64,000 bases of DNA, from contig JAQSEB010000104.1 in the NCBI GenBank assembly GCA_030063045.1, positions 124,001 through 188,000 on the forward strand. Reading direction: 5' to 3'. A program made the translations under genes and the position numbers. Below are positions 1-10,838 of this stretch, in pieces. The number at the start of each line of letters is the position of its first letter. Position 1 is the stretch's first letter. The DNA comes from Pratylenchus scribneri (taxonomy: Eukaryota; Nematoda; Chromadorea; Rhabditida; Pratylenchidae). A model generated the notes under the pieces. That model did no database searches. It was given only the letters and a program-made list of their open reading frames with translations, and was not told the origin of the DNA.

Positions 1-1113
1 TTGAGGGAATATTTTGCCTCCAATCATCCAAATTCCCCTTTTCCATTTTATTTTCCTCTATTCCTCCATTGTTTTCAAAAAATTGGATTGCCGTGACCAA
101 CAAACAAAAAATAAATATTTTAAATACAAATTCATCTTTTTGGTCATCTTCGACGGAACAATGGGCCATTGGAAAATTGAGAGGAGGAATTAAAATTGGA
201 GGAGAATTATTTTGAAAATTGGATGGAAAATAATTGAAGAATATATTGGAAATGGATGAATGGGAATTATATCCAAATTTGGGGTCGCCATCGATGTGCT
301 CTGGGCAATCCACATATCCAATCGAAGGAATCGATTCAAAACCAGAGAAATTCTCCCATCCCAAATGAGGAATATAAGGGCACAATTTGGATGAAAATTT
401 CCACAAAAATCGGGTCTTAAATTTGTAAAAAAAACCAAATATTTTGGTTTGGTTTCTCCCTGCTGTCCCCCTTCCCTCCGCATTCACCAATTCAATTCTC
501 CCTTGGGCATATATTTATTTCGCCCCGAGCTTTCTTTTTCGTTTTCCCTCTTTTCTATCGATTTTATTCTATTTTGGTCCACCAAAACACCACAGCAGTG
601 CACTAACAAAGCCAACGGGCCACATGGACTTGGCCATAAAAACGTGGAAATTAATATTAAAAATCATCTCAGCTAAAAAAAGAAGCCAGCAAATTAAATA
701 ATTCCCACAATTTATTTGTTTATTCCTGAACTCCCACCCACATTTCTATTCCATTTTTGATTTTCCCTCAAGTTATATTATTATAATTCGTCAAAAAGAG
801 GGGACAAAACATTGAAAATGATTCAACAAAAAGAAAAACTCTTCAGAATTTCAATGGACTCCAAAAATGGATTCAAATTTCTAAAATAATTTTCAACCAA
901 ATTCACATTTTTCGCATTAAAATGAATCACATTCCCCATTCCTTTTTCCCTTTCCTAAACTAAAATTGACGCCACAAACAAATTAATTCATTTTTGGGAG
1001 TTGGGAGGAAGATTTTGTAAAGAGGGAATCACACAATTTTGCGCGAAATTACAATTTTGGTAAACAATGAAATTATCACAGTTTTAGGTGAGAAAACATT
1101 TCCTCTCCCGAAA
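1..1113. other. Non-coding left flank
   Basis: AT-rich sequence with no reading frame I can support on either strand. The longest open frames (for example the minus-strand one at 190-483) are low-complexity and lack splice-consistent neighbours. A TTTTAG acceptor at about 1081-1086 directly precedes the first gene and could be a spliced-leader or 5'UTR splice site. Confidence 0.5.
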
Positions 1114-2830
1114 ATGAGTTTCGATTGCCGTTTGCATATTGCCGTCACTCCATATTCCAGTCGATTTGTGCCCGAATGGATTAAAGGCGTTGAAAAGTGA
1201 ATGAAAAGGGAAATTGATGCAAAAAATTTGCAACAAATTAATTTGGCAGATTTGATCCTTCCAAATTGGGACGCCGTCCTTGGCCGCGTCCCTGCAATGG
1301 AAAAGGCCGATGCCCGGAGGGCGGAGTTGGTGGCCAAATTGTGGCAGAACAAATTTTGGTTGGATGGCACGGAAATCGACTCATTTTCCCAATTTCGGAA
1401 CAGGCAAAATTCAGGGATTAGAATGAAAAGAAGCAAAGGAGAGAATATTTTCAGGCAAAACCAATGGCTGAAAGGCCACAAAACCATGACACCGAAATTC
1501 ACTATTTTGGCACATTTTTGGCCCAATTGGATGGCCAAGTTGCCTATGAACCGGATGGAACCAATCAAACGCATTTTCTCATTTTGGTGGAAAGTCCGGT
1601 GGCCGAAATGCACGCAATTCGATTTGGGCCATCCCAAACGGCGGTGATCGACCCTTTCGTGAAACATTCAATGCCAATTCCATTGGAAGGCCAATTCCAA
1701 TATAATTGTTGGCATCGAAGTGTGAGTCCCATTTAAGGGCATCATTTTGAATGAACAATAATGCTAAAGGTGAATGCCGTCAATCAATTGGGCCCAGATC
1801 CGGCGGGCATTCAACCTTTGGTGGTGAATTTGTGCAAAGTGAATCGAATTGAGCCAATCACAATTCGAAGGGTTTGTCTTCCACCGGAGGCAGCCGTTCC
1901 AGCCAAAAAGGTCCCATCTCAATCCATTATTTATTTTGTCCATATTTTAGGTGCCAAAACCGCCTCATTTGGGGCATTCATTTGCCAAGGATTTGAAGCA
2001 ATTGAGCGATGCCACCGAATCGGCATTTAGCAAATATGGACAATTGATCACCGATTTTAGTGTTCACAATGAGCAGCCAAGGGAGGTGCCATGGCCTGGG
2101 TTGGATGAGACAAATGGGGCAGAAGGGATGGCCGGCATACTTTGCCAAGAATTTATGGTCCAAATGAGGGGAGGGGATTGGCCAATTTAGCATATATTTC
2201 AAGGTCTCATGGAAACCGGGCGGCGAGGCTGGCAAATTTTTGGAGTTGGAATTCGAAGGATTATCCGGATCATTTGCGGGGGAGAAAGGACGGCCTGGGG
2301 TGGAATATTCGCCAGAATTGGGCAGCTACAAAGCAAATGTATGCAAAGAAAGGGAATTCTATTGGATTGGGGCTTGGGGGCAATTCATTTGTTGGATTAA
2401 TGATGTTTAAAGAATTACGTTATTCAGAATATAAACTAAATTATTAATATTTAATATCATTAATTTATTCATTCAGTTGTTGATGGCTCGACCAGATGGC
2501 ACTTTTTATTTGCAGCCGGCCGATTTCAACGATGCATTTGCCATGGCCGTTGCCCTGCCCGACGCACATACGGGTGAACCAATTGATTCCAGTTTGCAGG
2601 CATTCATATTCAGAAATGGTCTCCATTTTAATTTCACTCTTATAAAATCAAAAATTAATTTAGGCCAGGCACTTCGTCTTTTGCCCAATATTTGGCACAG
2701 TGTTCCCATTCCTTTGGCCGGTTCCGAGTCAATTATTTTCACGGAAGTTGTGGCCGCAACAAACGCAAATTTAGTTGCAAATGTGGCCACCGAATGTGGC
2801 CATCCTGTTCAATTTGTTCAATCCGTCTAA
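1114..2830 (+). CDS. Tandem ureidoglycolate-lyase-like (AllA-type cupin) protein
   Basis: Eight exons join in frame to 453 aa: 1114-1196, 1250-1403, 1455-1721, 1770-1910, 1951-2157, 2204-2404, 2477-2618, 2664-2830. An apparent in-frame TGA at 1198 is removed by the 53-nt first intron. The second intron (1404-1454) has a GC donor. The C-terminal half resembles ureidoglycolate lyase (AllA, PF04115): an LSDATESAFSKYGQLI stretch like the family start, then FYLQPADF, a beta-strand block, and LLPNIWHSVPIPL where the family has an NxWHHPL-type motif. The first half carries a parallel block (AEMHAIRFGPS, then KHSMPIPLEG) that aligns with the second-half block (SSLQAFIFRNG, then WHSVPIPLAG), so the protein looks internally duplicated. 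If the assignment holds, it would act in purine/ureide breakdown, releasing glyoxylate from ureidoglycolate. Neither substrate nor activity is proven. ATG 1114 is the first in-frame Met after a splice acceptor. AATAAA signals lie about 70 nt past the stop. Confidence 0.6.
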
Positions 2831-4652
2831 ATAATTCCAAAACATTTATATTCCCTTTCCACTCATTTTGCCATTTTTCATCATCAATCTTAAGGCCAAT
2901 AAATAAATTTATGCTAGAACATTAATTTGCATTTTGTCGGCTTTAGAATTTGGTTGGATTTTGGTGCTTATTTGAATAAAAAAAAAACGAATGAATCATC
3001 AAAATATTCAAAATCTTTAGAGTTTGTTTTTCATTTTTTTCATTCAAAATTGGTCCAAAAGTAATGTTAATCCGCCTTTCCCTCAGGCAGTTTGCAATGA
3101 TAATCCCGCCGACGGCTTCCTTTCCGCCTCCCTCCAATCATTTTCTACAATTTTTCATCCACTCATTTTGGCCTAATTATTCGCCAAAGGCGTCATCCCC
3201 TCTCCCATCGAGACTTCCTTTTAATCTTAACCGCCTCGCGTAATTCCCCTTCTTCCCTCCATTCATTTTAATTTTTACAAATAATTTACCCATCAAAAAC
3301 TTCAAAATTCCAATTCTACGGTTTTCCTTAGTAAAAGTTCATCCAAACCATATACCCAATTGTCTATTCCCATCCACAAATTCCATTGTTTTTTGGGTTC
3401 CATTCATAATTTCTTTTCAACGGGCGTCAAAATAAAGGACAAAATAAAAGTTCATTGTAGTGGATGAATAATGCCACTCAATATCCTCATTGAATATGAA
3501 TGAATCTTTTTATTACTTCACTTCCTTGAGAATTCAGACTCAACTAATAGGAAAGGAGCTAATAATTTGCCTATAAAACAGTGCCATAATCCTATTGATG
3601 GAATGGAAATAAATAAAATTTGTATGCCATTTTTGTTTGTGCCAAATTCTTTTTTTAATAAACTTTTTTGGCCAAATTTATTTTTGTATTCTCACGCAAA
3701 GGAAACTAACTGATTAATTATAAACACTTTTGCAGAGTAATTCTAAGCCAAAATTAAATAATATTGGCACCAAATCAAATTATTCCCATTCATTCTTTCA
3801 TTCCTCAATCTTTTTTTCTTTTTTGCTTTTGAATTCAATAAACAATCAAAAATTGGACCATAAATGAAATGAGGAAATAAATGGCAAATTCTTATAAAAA
3901 GTGTGGGCCATTTTTGCCATAAATTGACGTTTAATCCGTCTACCAAACTCATCAATTCGAGCATTTTCCCATGGGGCCATTCATTTTCCAATTTTTAATC
4001 CTCCATTTCTTATAATATTTTTGGGCAACTTTTTACCGATTCTGCAACTGAAATAGGCCCCTGAGGGGGTATGATTTGAAGCGTAAAATGGAGGTAGACC
4101 AAAGGCCGAAAAAAGTTCCCAAATATTTTATTTAATAATATTTTCCATTTTCCCTGAATGAAGTCTATTTTTTGCCACATTAATCTCACTGGAATATTTT
4201 TGGCTATAGAAACCTAGTCCATTTTTCATTCTTTGCTCTGTTCTGTCCTAAAATTCTCCAGGGAAAATCACAAAATTTTTGTTGGTTTTGCTAAAAAAGG
4301 GTCCTCCAACCTATTTTGCCTTTGGTCAATATATCTTAAAAATGAATTCAAATAATTTCCCTTCAAATCCATTGTCCAAATTTCCTTTTTAATTATATTT
4401 TCCTTCAATTTGCATTATTTTCGCACATAAACCAATTCAAATTGAGTACGAAACATGGAAATTTACATTGACCAAGACCCAGAAGAATGGATAAACAGAA
4501 AATGCCATTATTGGCCAATTTTGGATGGTCTTTGTCCTTTCTTCCCTCAGTTTTCAATTGTTCCCTCCACAGCTGGAACACTTCCTTTCCAATTAACCCA
4601 AAAATGTTTCATTTTTGGCAACAATTTATGTTATTTTCAGTCCAAATTGCCA
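2831..4652. other. Intergenic, no gene supported
   Basis: About 1.8 kb of AT-rich sequence between two plus-strand genes. Short open frames on both strands are low-complexity and show no domain signature. A TTTTCAG acceptor at 4634-4640 just before the next ATG is a plausible trans-splice site. Confidence 0.5.
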
Positions 4653-5778
4653 ATGAGGCCATCATATTCGCCTTCATTCCCATTAAATCGCCACAAATTC
4701 CTCCAATTATTTGCCATTTTCCTCTTCATCATTCCTTCATTTTCGTCCTCAACCTCCACTGAAAATCAACAAGAATTGGCCAAAATTGCGGAATGTGTCT
4801 ATCGAAAACCAAAGGATAAGCCATTTATTTGCGATCCGCATGGCATTTTAAGCCCAATGGAAAGACATAAAATTCGTCATTTATTGATGGATCGATTCCT
4901 CGACAAAATTGGCAAAAATGAGGACAAAAATGTTTGTCAATAATTTGGAAAATAATAAAAGGCGCTCCATTCTCATTCCAGAATTCTCCTTGCACTCAAA
5001 AGGGAATTTTAGGGGCCGGCATTATCATTTCTCATTGGCCCATTCCCGACCAATTTTTTGATCAGCATTATTCCCTTGACCCGGAATGCCAAAAATATAT
5101 TTTGTTTTTGTTGCCTATTTTTGAGGTAAAATTTAAATGAAAATCAAAAATTAGCCCTTTACAGCCCAACCAAATTTCAATCGTTCATGGATCCGGTGTC
5201 CCACTTAATGGAGGCCAACTCCATTTTACCCTAGAATACGAGGTTTTGATGACCAATTTGTCCTTCTATATTCAATCATATTTCTATTTTATAGAAGCCA
5301 CTTTTCCAACAAGGCCACTATTTGGAGGGAATTTCGGCAATTTTTGATCAAATTCGTCTTTTGATGGACCAATCGGAGATTCAACGAATTTATCGAGTCC
5401 AAATTGAGGCAAGGAGGAAAAAATTGGACGAGAAAAAAGCAGGAATATTGGTTGAGGAGGAGAAAATGAATCGAGAAAATGCTGAAATCGCAATGATGAC
5501 CCAATCATTTATGGTGAGAAGGGGGATGGCATTTGGCCCAATATAAACCAAATTTCATTTCCTAGGCACTAATCGCAAGTTGTGCCGTAATTTTTTCGAT
5601 TGGTCTTTGCATGGCAGTATTCGCCATATTCTACTATGTTTCAATTGTTCGGCACGGGGGAATGGCATGTTGGGGGACCGAATGCCGAGCTACGGAAAAA
5701 AGTGGAGGAGTATATTTTGTGAAAGAAGTCAGCCTAGAAGGAACGACCATTTTGGAGGAATTGGTTGGAGTGCCATAA
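4653..5778 (+). CDS. MOLO-1-like TPM-domain membrane protein (copy 1)
   Basis: Five exons (4653-4931, 4982-5125, 5165-5242, 5295-5513, 5566-5778) encode 310 aa. The order is: signal peptide (LQLFAIFLFIIPSF, about residues 14-27), a TPM/DUF477-type extracellular domain beginning near CDPHGILSPMERHKI, a charged helix rich in R, K and E, one transmembrane segment (ALIASCAVIFSIGLCMAVFA) and a short tail. This matches C. elegans MOLO-1, a single-pass auxiliary subunit that boosts levamisole-sensitive acetylcholine receptor gating in muscle. Established knowledge covers MOLO-1 itself; assignment here rests on the TPM start motif and topology. A paralogue lies at 17325-18526 with the same CDPDAILSSKER-type motif and HKGHF/QQGHY element, so the window holds two members. 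The start follows a TTTTCAG acceptor by 12 nt, as expected for a trans-spliced mRNA. Confidence 0.65.
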
Positions 5779-7137
5779 AATTCAGAAAATGAAATATTCA
5801 ATTTACTTATTTGCTCAAATTATTCATTTATTTTTGATAAAAGTTTTTCAAATTAAATAAATAATTACATGGGATACTATTAAATAATCCATCCACAAAC
5901 ACAAAGACAATGTTCCTTCATATCGAGACGGGAGAATTTGGCTACAATTTATCGTTTTATTTGAGTTGCTCTTTGGCAATTGTACGGAAATGGAATCTGG
6001 CCAATTGGATTTAGAGCAAATGGAATATCGGATGCACCTGTCAAGATGAAATCCCCTTAAGGAATACAGTTCCTTTCATCACTTTAGATTCTTGCACAAA
6101 GCCATTCATTGGTCAATGCGTCTTCACACTGGATTCAGGGAATAGGAGAGGGAGGAGGAATTCGAAATGAACGAATCAAAAATGTCTATTAGAATTTAAT
6201 TAAATTTTATCAATTGATGGGCAGATTGGTCGATGTTATTCGAAGGGAATTTACGGGTTTCACATATATTTTTCATAATTTTCTTCATTAATTCCAATTA
6301 AAGTCCAATAAGTGTTGAAAGAGCATTGATGACAAATGGAATTTTGGCATCATGCTTCTCACAAATTGAAAGCCATGCAATTCAGAAGTAAATCAAGTCC
6401 CTATATTAAATTGCCATACTCCCCAATTTAACAGCTTTCAATTGATATTCTTATTTATATTTATCGAGCACTTGGATATTTGAAAGGCACTTCTGAATCT
6501 GAATGAGTTTTTTCCTCTTTATAATTTGTTGCCTATTGCAGATTTGCCGAGAGAACAACATTTATCAAGAAATACTCAATCTACTTGATTATTTCCATTC
6601 CATTTCCATATCTTTCACGATACATTATTCCATTTGCCAAATATTAATGCCTTCTTTGCTATGATTGTTTCATCATTTTCGCCATCCGTTAATCTCAAAA
6701 TCCCCTCATTTTATCATTTTTAAAACTTTATTAGCGATTTGATTTATCCAAACAGCGTTTTATGTATCTTTTAAATAGAAAATAAATAAAATTTAATGTC
6801 AAAATTGCCCAAAACCCTGGTTTAAACAACTTTAAACCAAAAATGTTGGGTAAAAAAAATTTATAATACTGTAGCCATTATTTATAAAATAAATTTCGAA
6901 GCGAAAACTACATTAAGTATTGATTATTATTATTGATTCCACATTTCACAACCACACAGAAAACAGAATTCACATATTCATTTCATTGTCATGTCAATGT
7001 CAATAAACTCACCATTCATCAATCATCATCATCGATTCCTTTCATATATTTTATTAATTGCTTCAACTTCAAATAATTGTTATTTTTCTTTTTTAGCTCA
7101 ACATTGTTTAATTCAAGAGAAAAATTTTATTCTAAAT
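5779..7137. other. Intergenic, no gene supported
   Basis: About 1.3 kb, AT-rich. A somewhat more coding-like stretch at 5900-6170 has frames with scattered cysteines, but none can be extended through plausible splice sites. I see no domain. A polypyrimidine-TTTTTTAG acceptor near 7087-7096 leads into the next gene. Confidence 0.45.
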
Positions 7138-7978
7138 ATGATGGTTGACGCCGATCAAACTGCTTCTTCAGTCCTCTCCAATACCAGTGCCAGTTCTGTA
7201 AACACTCTTCAGCCGACAAGTGTGTTTAAAACAATCACAATAACAAAAAGCGAAGCAGACGGTTGGTGTTTTTTTAAATCTATCAAATCAAAAGTTTATT
7301 TTTAATATTCAGGTTTTGGATTCAATATCATCGGTGGCACGGATGGTCCCTACATCCCTGGACATACTGGAATATTCTTTAGCCGCATTCGAAATTCTGA
7401 TCTTGAGAGTGAAATCAGTGAAGGCGATCGCATTATTTCCGTAAGTTTCAATAATTCAAATCAATTCAATGCGGTTATTTTTATTAAGGTTAATGACAAA
7501 TCGATGGAGGAAATCACCCATGAGGAGGCGGTTGAAATACTCAAGCAATTGAAAGGAGAATGCGAATTCAAAATTCAGACAAATGCGGAACGAGCAATTG
7601 CTATGGCTATGGTTTATTTTATTTAAAAAACATTTATTTTTAAAAAATTTTTAAGAGTTTCGATACCACACCCGAAGGCAGCACTGACATGGAATCCATG
7701 TCTACTAGACCATTACATGCTTCGGTTAGTTGTAAATGGCTTAAATGTTTTGGTTTATTATCATTTTTAGACTCATACTGCAAGTCTCCATCTGATGCCA
7801 AATGTGAACAACGCACACGGATAGTATGAAAATTTATTAATATTATTTTAATTCGGAATATTTTTATAGTCCATCTCAATTGACCGAAATTGCCATCGTT
7901 GTTGTTGGAGCTGCGGCACTCTCGCTCATTGCTTACGTCGGCTACAATCGTATCAAGACAGGCACTTGGTGGAAATGA
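7138..7978 (+). CDS. SYNJ2BP/OMP25-like tail-anchored PDZ protein
   Basis: Six exons (7138-7261, 7313-7440, 7489-7611, 7656-7724, 7771-7823, 7870-7978) join in frame to about 201 aa. A low-complexity Ser/Thr N-terminus is followed by a PDZ domain (residues about 32-115) with carboxylate-binding loop GFGFNIIGGTDG, then GIFFSRI, GDRIISVND and EEAVEILK. A linker and a C-terminal hydrophobic anchor (IAIVVVGAAALSLIAYVGY) finish the protein with the short basic tail NRIKTGTWWK. The GGTDG loop, single PDZ and C-terminal anchor match synaptojanin-2-binding protein (OMP25), a mitochondrial outer-membrane scaffold; family knowledge, not shown here. It is longer than the ~145-aa vertebrate protein because of the N-terminal extension and linker. 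Two consecutive ATGs (7138, 7141) start the frame. Confidence 0.8.
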
Positions 7979-8401
7979 ACTGCACATGATGAATGAAGAA
8001 CCAGCAAAATAATTAGCCATAAATGTTGATGATGGAATATAAAAGTGCGCCCAATCCCCCTCATCCTAAATATCACAAACTTCTTCCATCCATTTTTTGT
8101 TTGTTTTCTTATTGTTTTAAAGCGATATTTTCCCTTAATGAATGAAATATATTTGGCTCAAATTTTATGTAAAATTTTTGTTTGACATCTCAATAAATTC
8201 AAATAAATAAATTTGAATTTGTATGACCATCATAAAAATGGCTTGATTGAAGCTAATATTATACTTGATTCGATTAAATTTTGACAATAAATTATTAATT
8301 ATAATCACTTTCATTAACTAAATTTTTATGGAGAAAACCTTATCATAAATTTACTTGTATTTCATCCTTATTTTAGAGTTTAGAGTATAAATCCAATTTA
8401 A

Positions 8402-10653
8402 ATGGCAGCATTTGAAGATTTGGGAGTTCTTCAACAACTTGTCAATGCTATTACAGACTTGGATTGGACGTAAATTTAATTTGATTTTTTCAATAATCTC
8501 ATCAAAATATTTCCAGCCTTCCAACCGACATTCAATATGAAGGAATTCCGGCAATTCTTGGTGGTGGCGATGTTTGCATGGTTGGTATTCACCTTTTTAA
8601 TATATTTTACAAATGTATTTTAGGCAGCCGAGACTGGAAGTGGCAAAACTGGTGCATTTTGCATTCCAATTTTACAAATTGTTTATGAATCAATGCAGCC
8701 GAAATCAATTTCTAGTCAAAAAACAAATCCAGGTTTACTTAACATTACATTTCCTCCTTTGGTAAGAGAAACAAAATTCAGGTCAAATTGATGTGGATCG
8801 AAGATCAAACCAGCCAATGTGCCTTATTGTCGAACCGACCAAAGAATTGGCCCAACAAACGCATGCACAAATTGAACGGTTTGGAGCATATTTGGACAAA
8901 CCGAAAATAAAGTTTGCTCAAAAAGTTTTCGAAAAATACTAAATAATATTTTTAGGAATGTTTTGGCGGTGAGTGGAGTGCATATGGGCGAATTATTGCG
9001 AGCAATTGGAAATGGTTGCGACATTTTGACTTGCACTCCCGGCAGAATTCGCGGTCTAGTTCAGGAGAGGCGAGTCGACCTTAGCCAAGTTAGTTTTTAT
9101 TGATTTTTCAATAATAAATAAAATAACTGAATATTAGGTTCGATTTTTTGTTTTGGACGAAGCCGATTCTCTGCTGGGAGGCCAAAGTGATTCGGCCAAA
9201 ATTATTCATGAATTGTACAATCATATTCCAAAATGCGGACCATCCGGGCAGCGTCTTCAAATGATTGTTTGTTCAGCAACTTTGCACAATATGGCGGTCC
9301 AAAAATTGGCAGTAAGTTTTGACTGCATTAAATTGATATTAAAATTGAGCAAAAAGAATCAATATATGCATTTCCCACAATGGATTGACTTAAAAGGGCA
9401 GGACAGTGTTCCCGAAACAGTGCATCAGGTTCTGAATTCATTCATTCCAATCAATCGATAATTCCATTATTTAAGGTGGTTTGTTTGATTGACCCAAAAG
9501 AAGACAAAAGTTGGATTCGTCTCCGCTCCCAGCCAGGCAAATCTGTTCAGGTATTTTTGCTCGAATTTAATTTGAATATAATTCCATTTAGACTGATAAT
9601 ATTCACGGAAGAGATCAAATTCGACCGGGCACCGATAATGCCGAAACACTTTCGGAGGCAGTGAAAATTTTGAAAGCCGAATATGTTTTGAAGGCAATCA
9701 ACGAGCATAAAATGGATCAATGCATCATATTTTGCCGGACAAAATTGGATTGTGATAATTTGGAGAGATTTTTGGCACCAAGAGGTAATTTTAATTTTCT
9801 TTGGATTTATTATGATAAATATTTTAAAGGACACACATGTGCCTGCTTACACAGTGATCGAAGTCCAAATGAACGGACGGCAAATTTACAACTTTTCAAG
9901 GTTTTCAAATGTTCGAAAATAATTTTAAAAATTTGTTTATAGGAGAAAAAGGTAAAATTCCTGATTTGTACGGATGTGGCCGCAAGGGGATTGGATATTA
10001 GTGGAGTGCCGTATGGTAAATTAATAAAAATCAAATTAAAATTCATTAAAAATATTTCACAGTTATCAATGTTACTTTGCCACCGGCCGAAGAAAAAGCA
10101 AATTATGTTCATCGAATTGGGAGGGTTGGTCGAGCAGAACGGTAAAATTAAATGAATTAATTGGAATTAATAATAATTTAAATGAAGAATGGGTTTGGCC
10201 ATTTCATTGGTTTCAACGGTACCCGAAAAAGTGTGGTACCATCAATGTCGAAGCCGGGGCGTAAATTGCTTCCAAACAAATTTGGTTTCGCAAGGAGGAT
10301 GTGCAAAATGGTACAATGAAACGAGCGTATGTTTTTATGATAAATAAAAATAAATATTCCATTCATTTTTGCAGTATTTGGGCGAAATTGAAGAACATTT
10401 GGGAATAACAATCAACCGAATTGGACCGGAAATGGAAGTGCCAATGGATGAATACGATGGAAAAGTTGTTTATGGCACAAAGAAGGCAAAAGAAGGTTCG
10501 GAATGAAGGAAACGATTATATTTGATTAATTCAATTTTAGGTGGACCAAATCTTGGACATGCCGTCGAAATGACCGGAATTGTCGGAGTGCTCAGCCATT
10601 TGGAACGAGAAGTGCAATGGGCATATTTGGAATTGATGAATGGCGTGAAATAA
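8402..10653 (+). CDS. DDX1: DEAD-box RNA helicase DDX1, SPRY domain absent
   Basis: Fifteen short exons join in frame to 537 aa. Motifs in order: PTDIQ (Q motif), [10 protein letters not shown] (motif I), PTKELAQQ (Ia), TPGR (Ib), VLDEAD (II, 9150-9170), CSATLH (III), IIFCRTK (IV), [11 protein letters not shown] (V) and [11 protein letters not shown] (VI). The C-terminal part ([31 protein letters not shown]) is specific to DDX1. DDX1 works on RNA in tRNA-ligase, DNA-repair and RNA-granule contexts. In vertebrate DDX1 a SPRY domain of roughly 180 residues is inserted between motif I and Ia. Here exon 3 (8624-8732) runs into exon 4 (8782-8911) with only about 30 linker residues, so the insert is missing and the protein is about 200 residues short. 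The PHYHIP-like gene begins only 185 nt downstream. Confidence 0.92.
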
Positions 10654-10838
10654 ATATGTCCAATTAATAATAATTATTTTATTATACTTTTTTTTTGTTA
10701 ATTTTTGCTCAAAATGATTAAATATTTTCAATCAAAATTATTGCATTTTAAATGTTAATTGTTTATTTTAAATAATATTTGTTTATTTCATTTCAAATTT
10801 CAACTAAATTTAATTAATTAATTATTAAGGAAGTAAAA

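Noticed and set aside
1198..1200. In-frame TGA in the first gene, suggesting a pseudogene
   Set aside because: A 53-nt intron (1197-1249) removes it and restores a protein-like frame (FDPSKLGRRPWPRP, GGQIVAEQILVGWHGNR).
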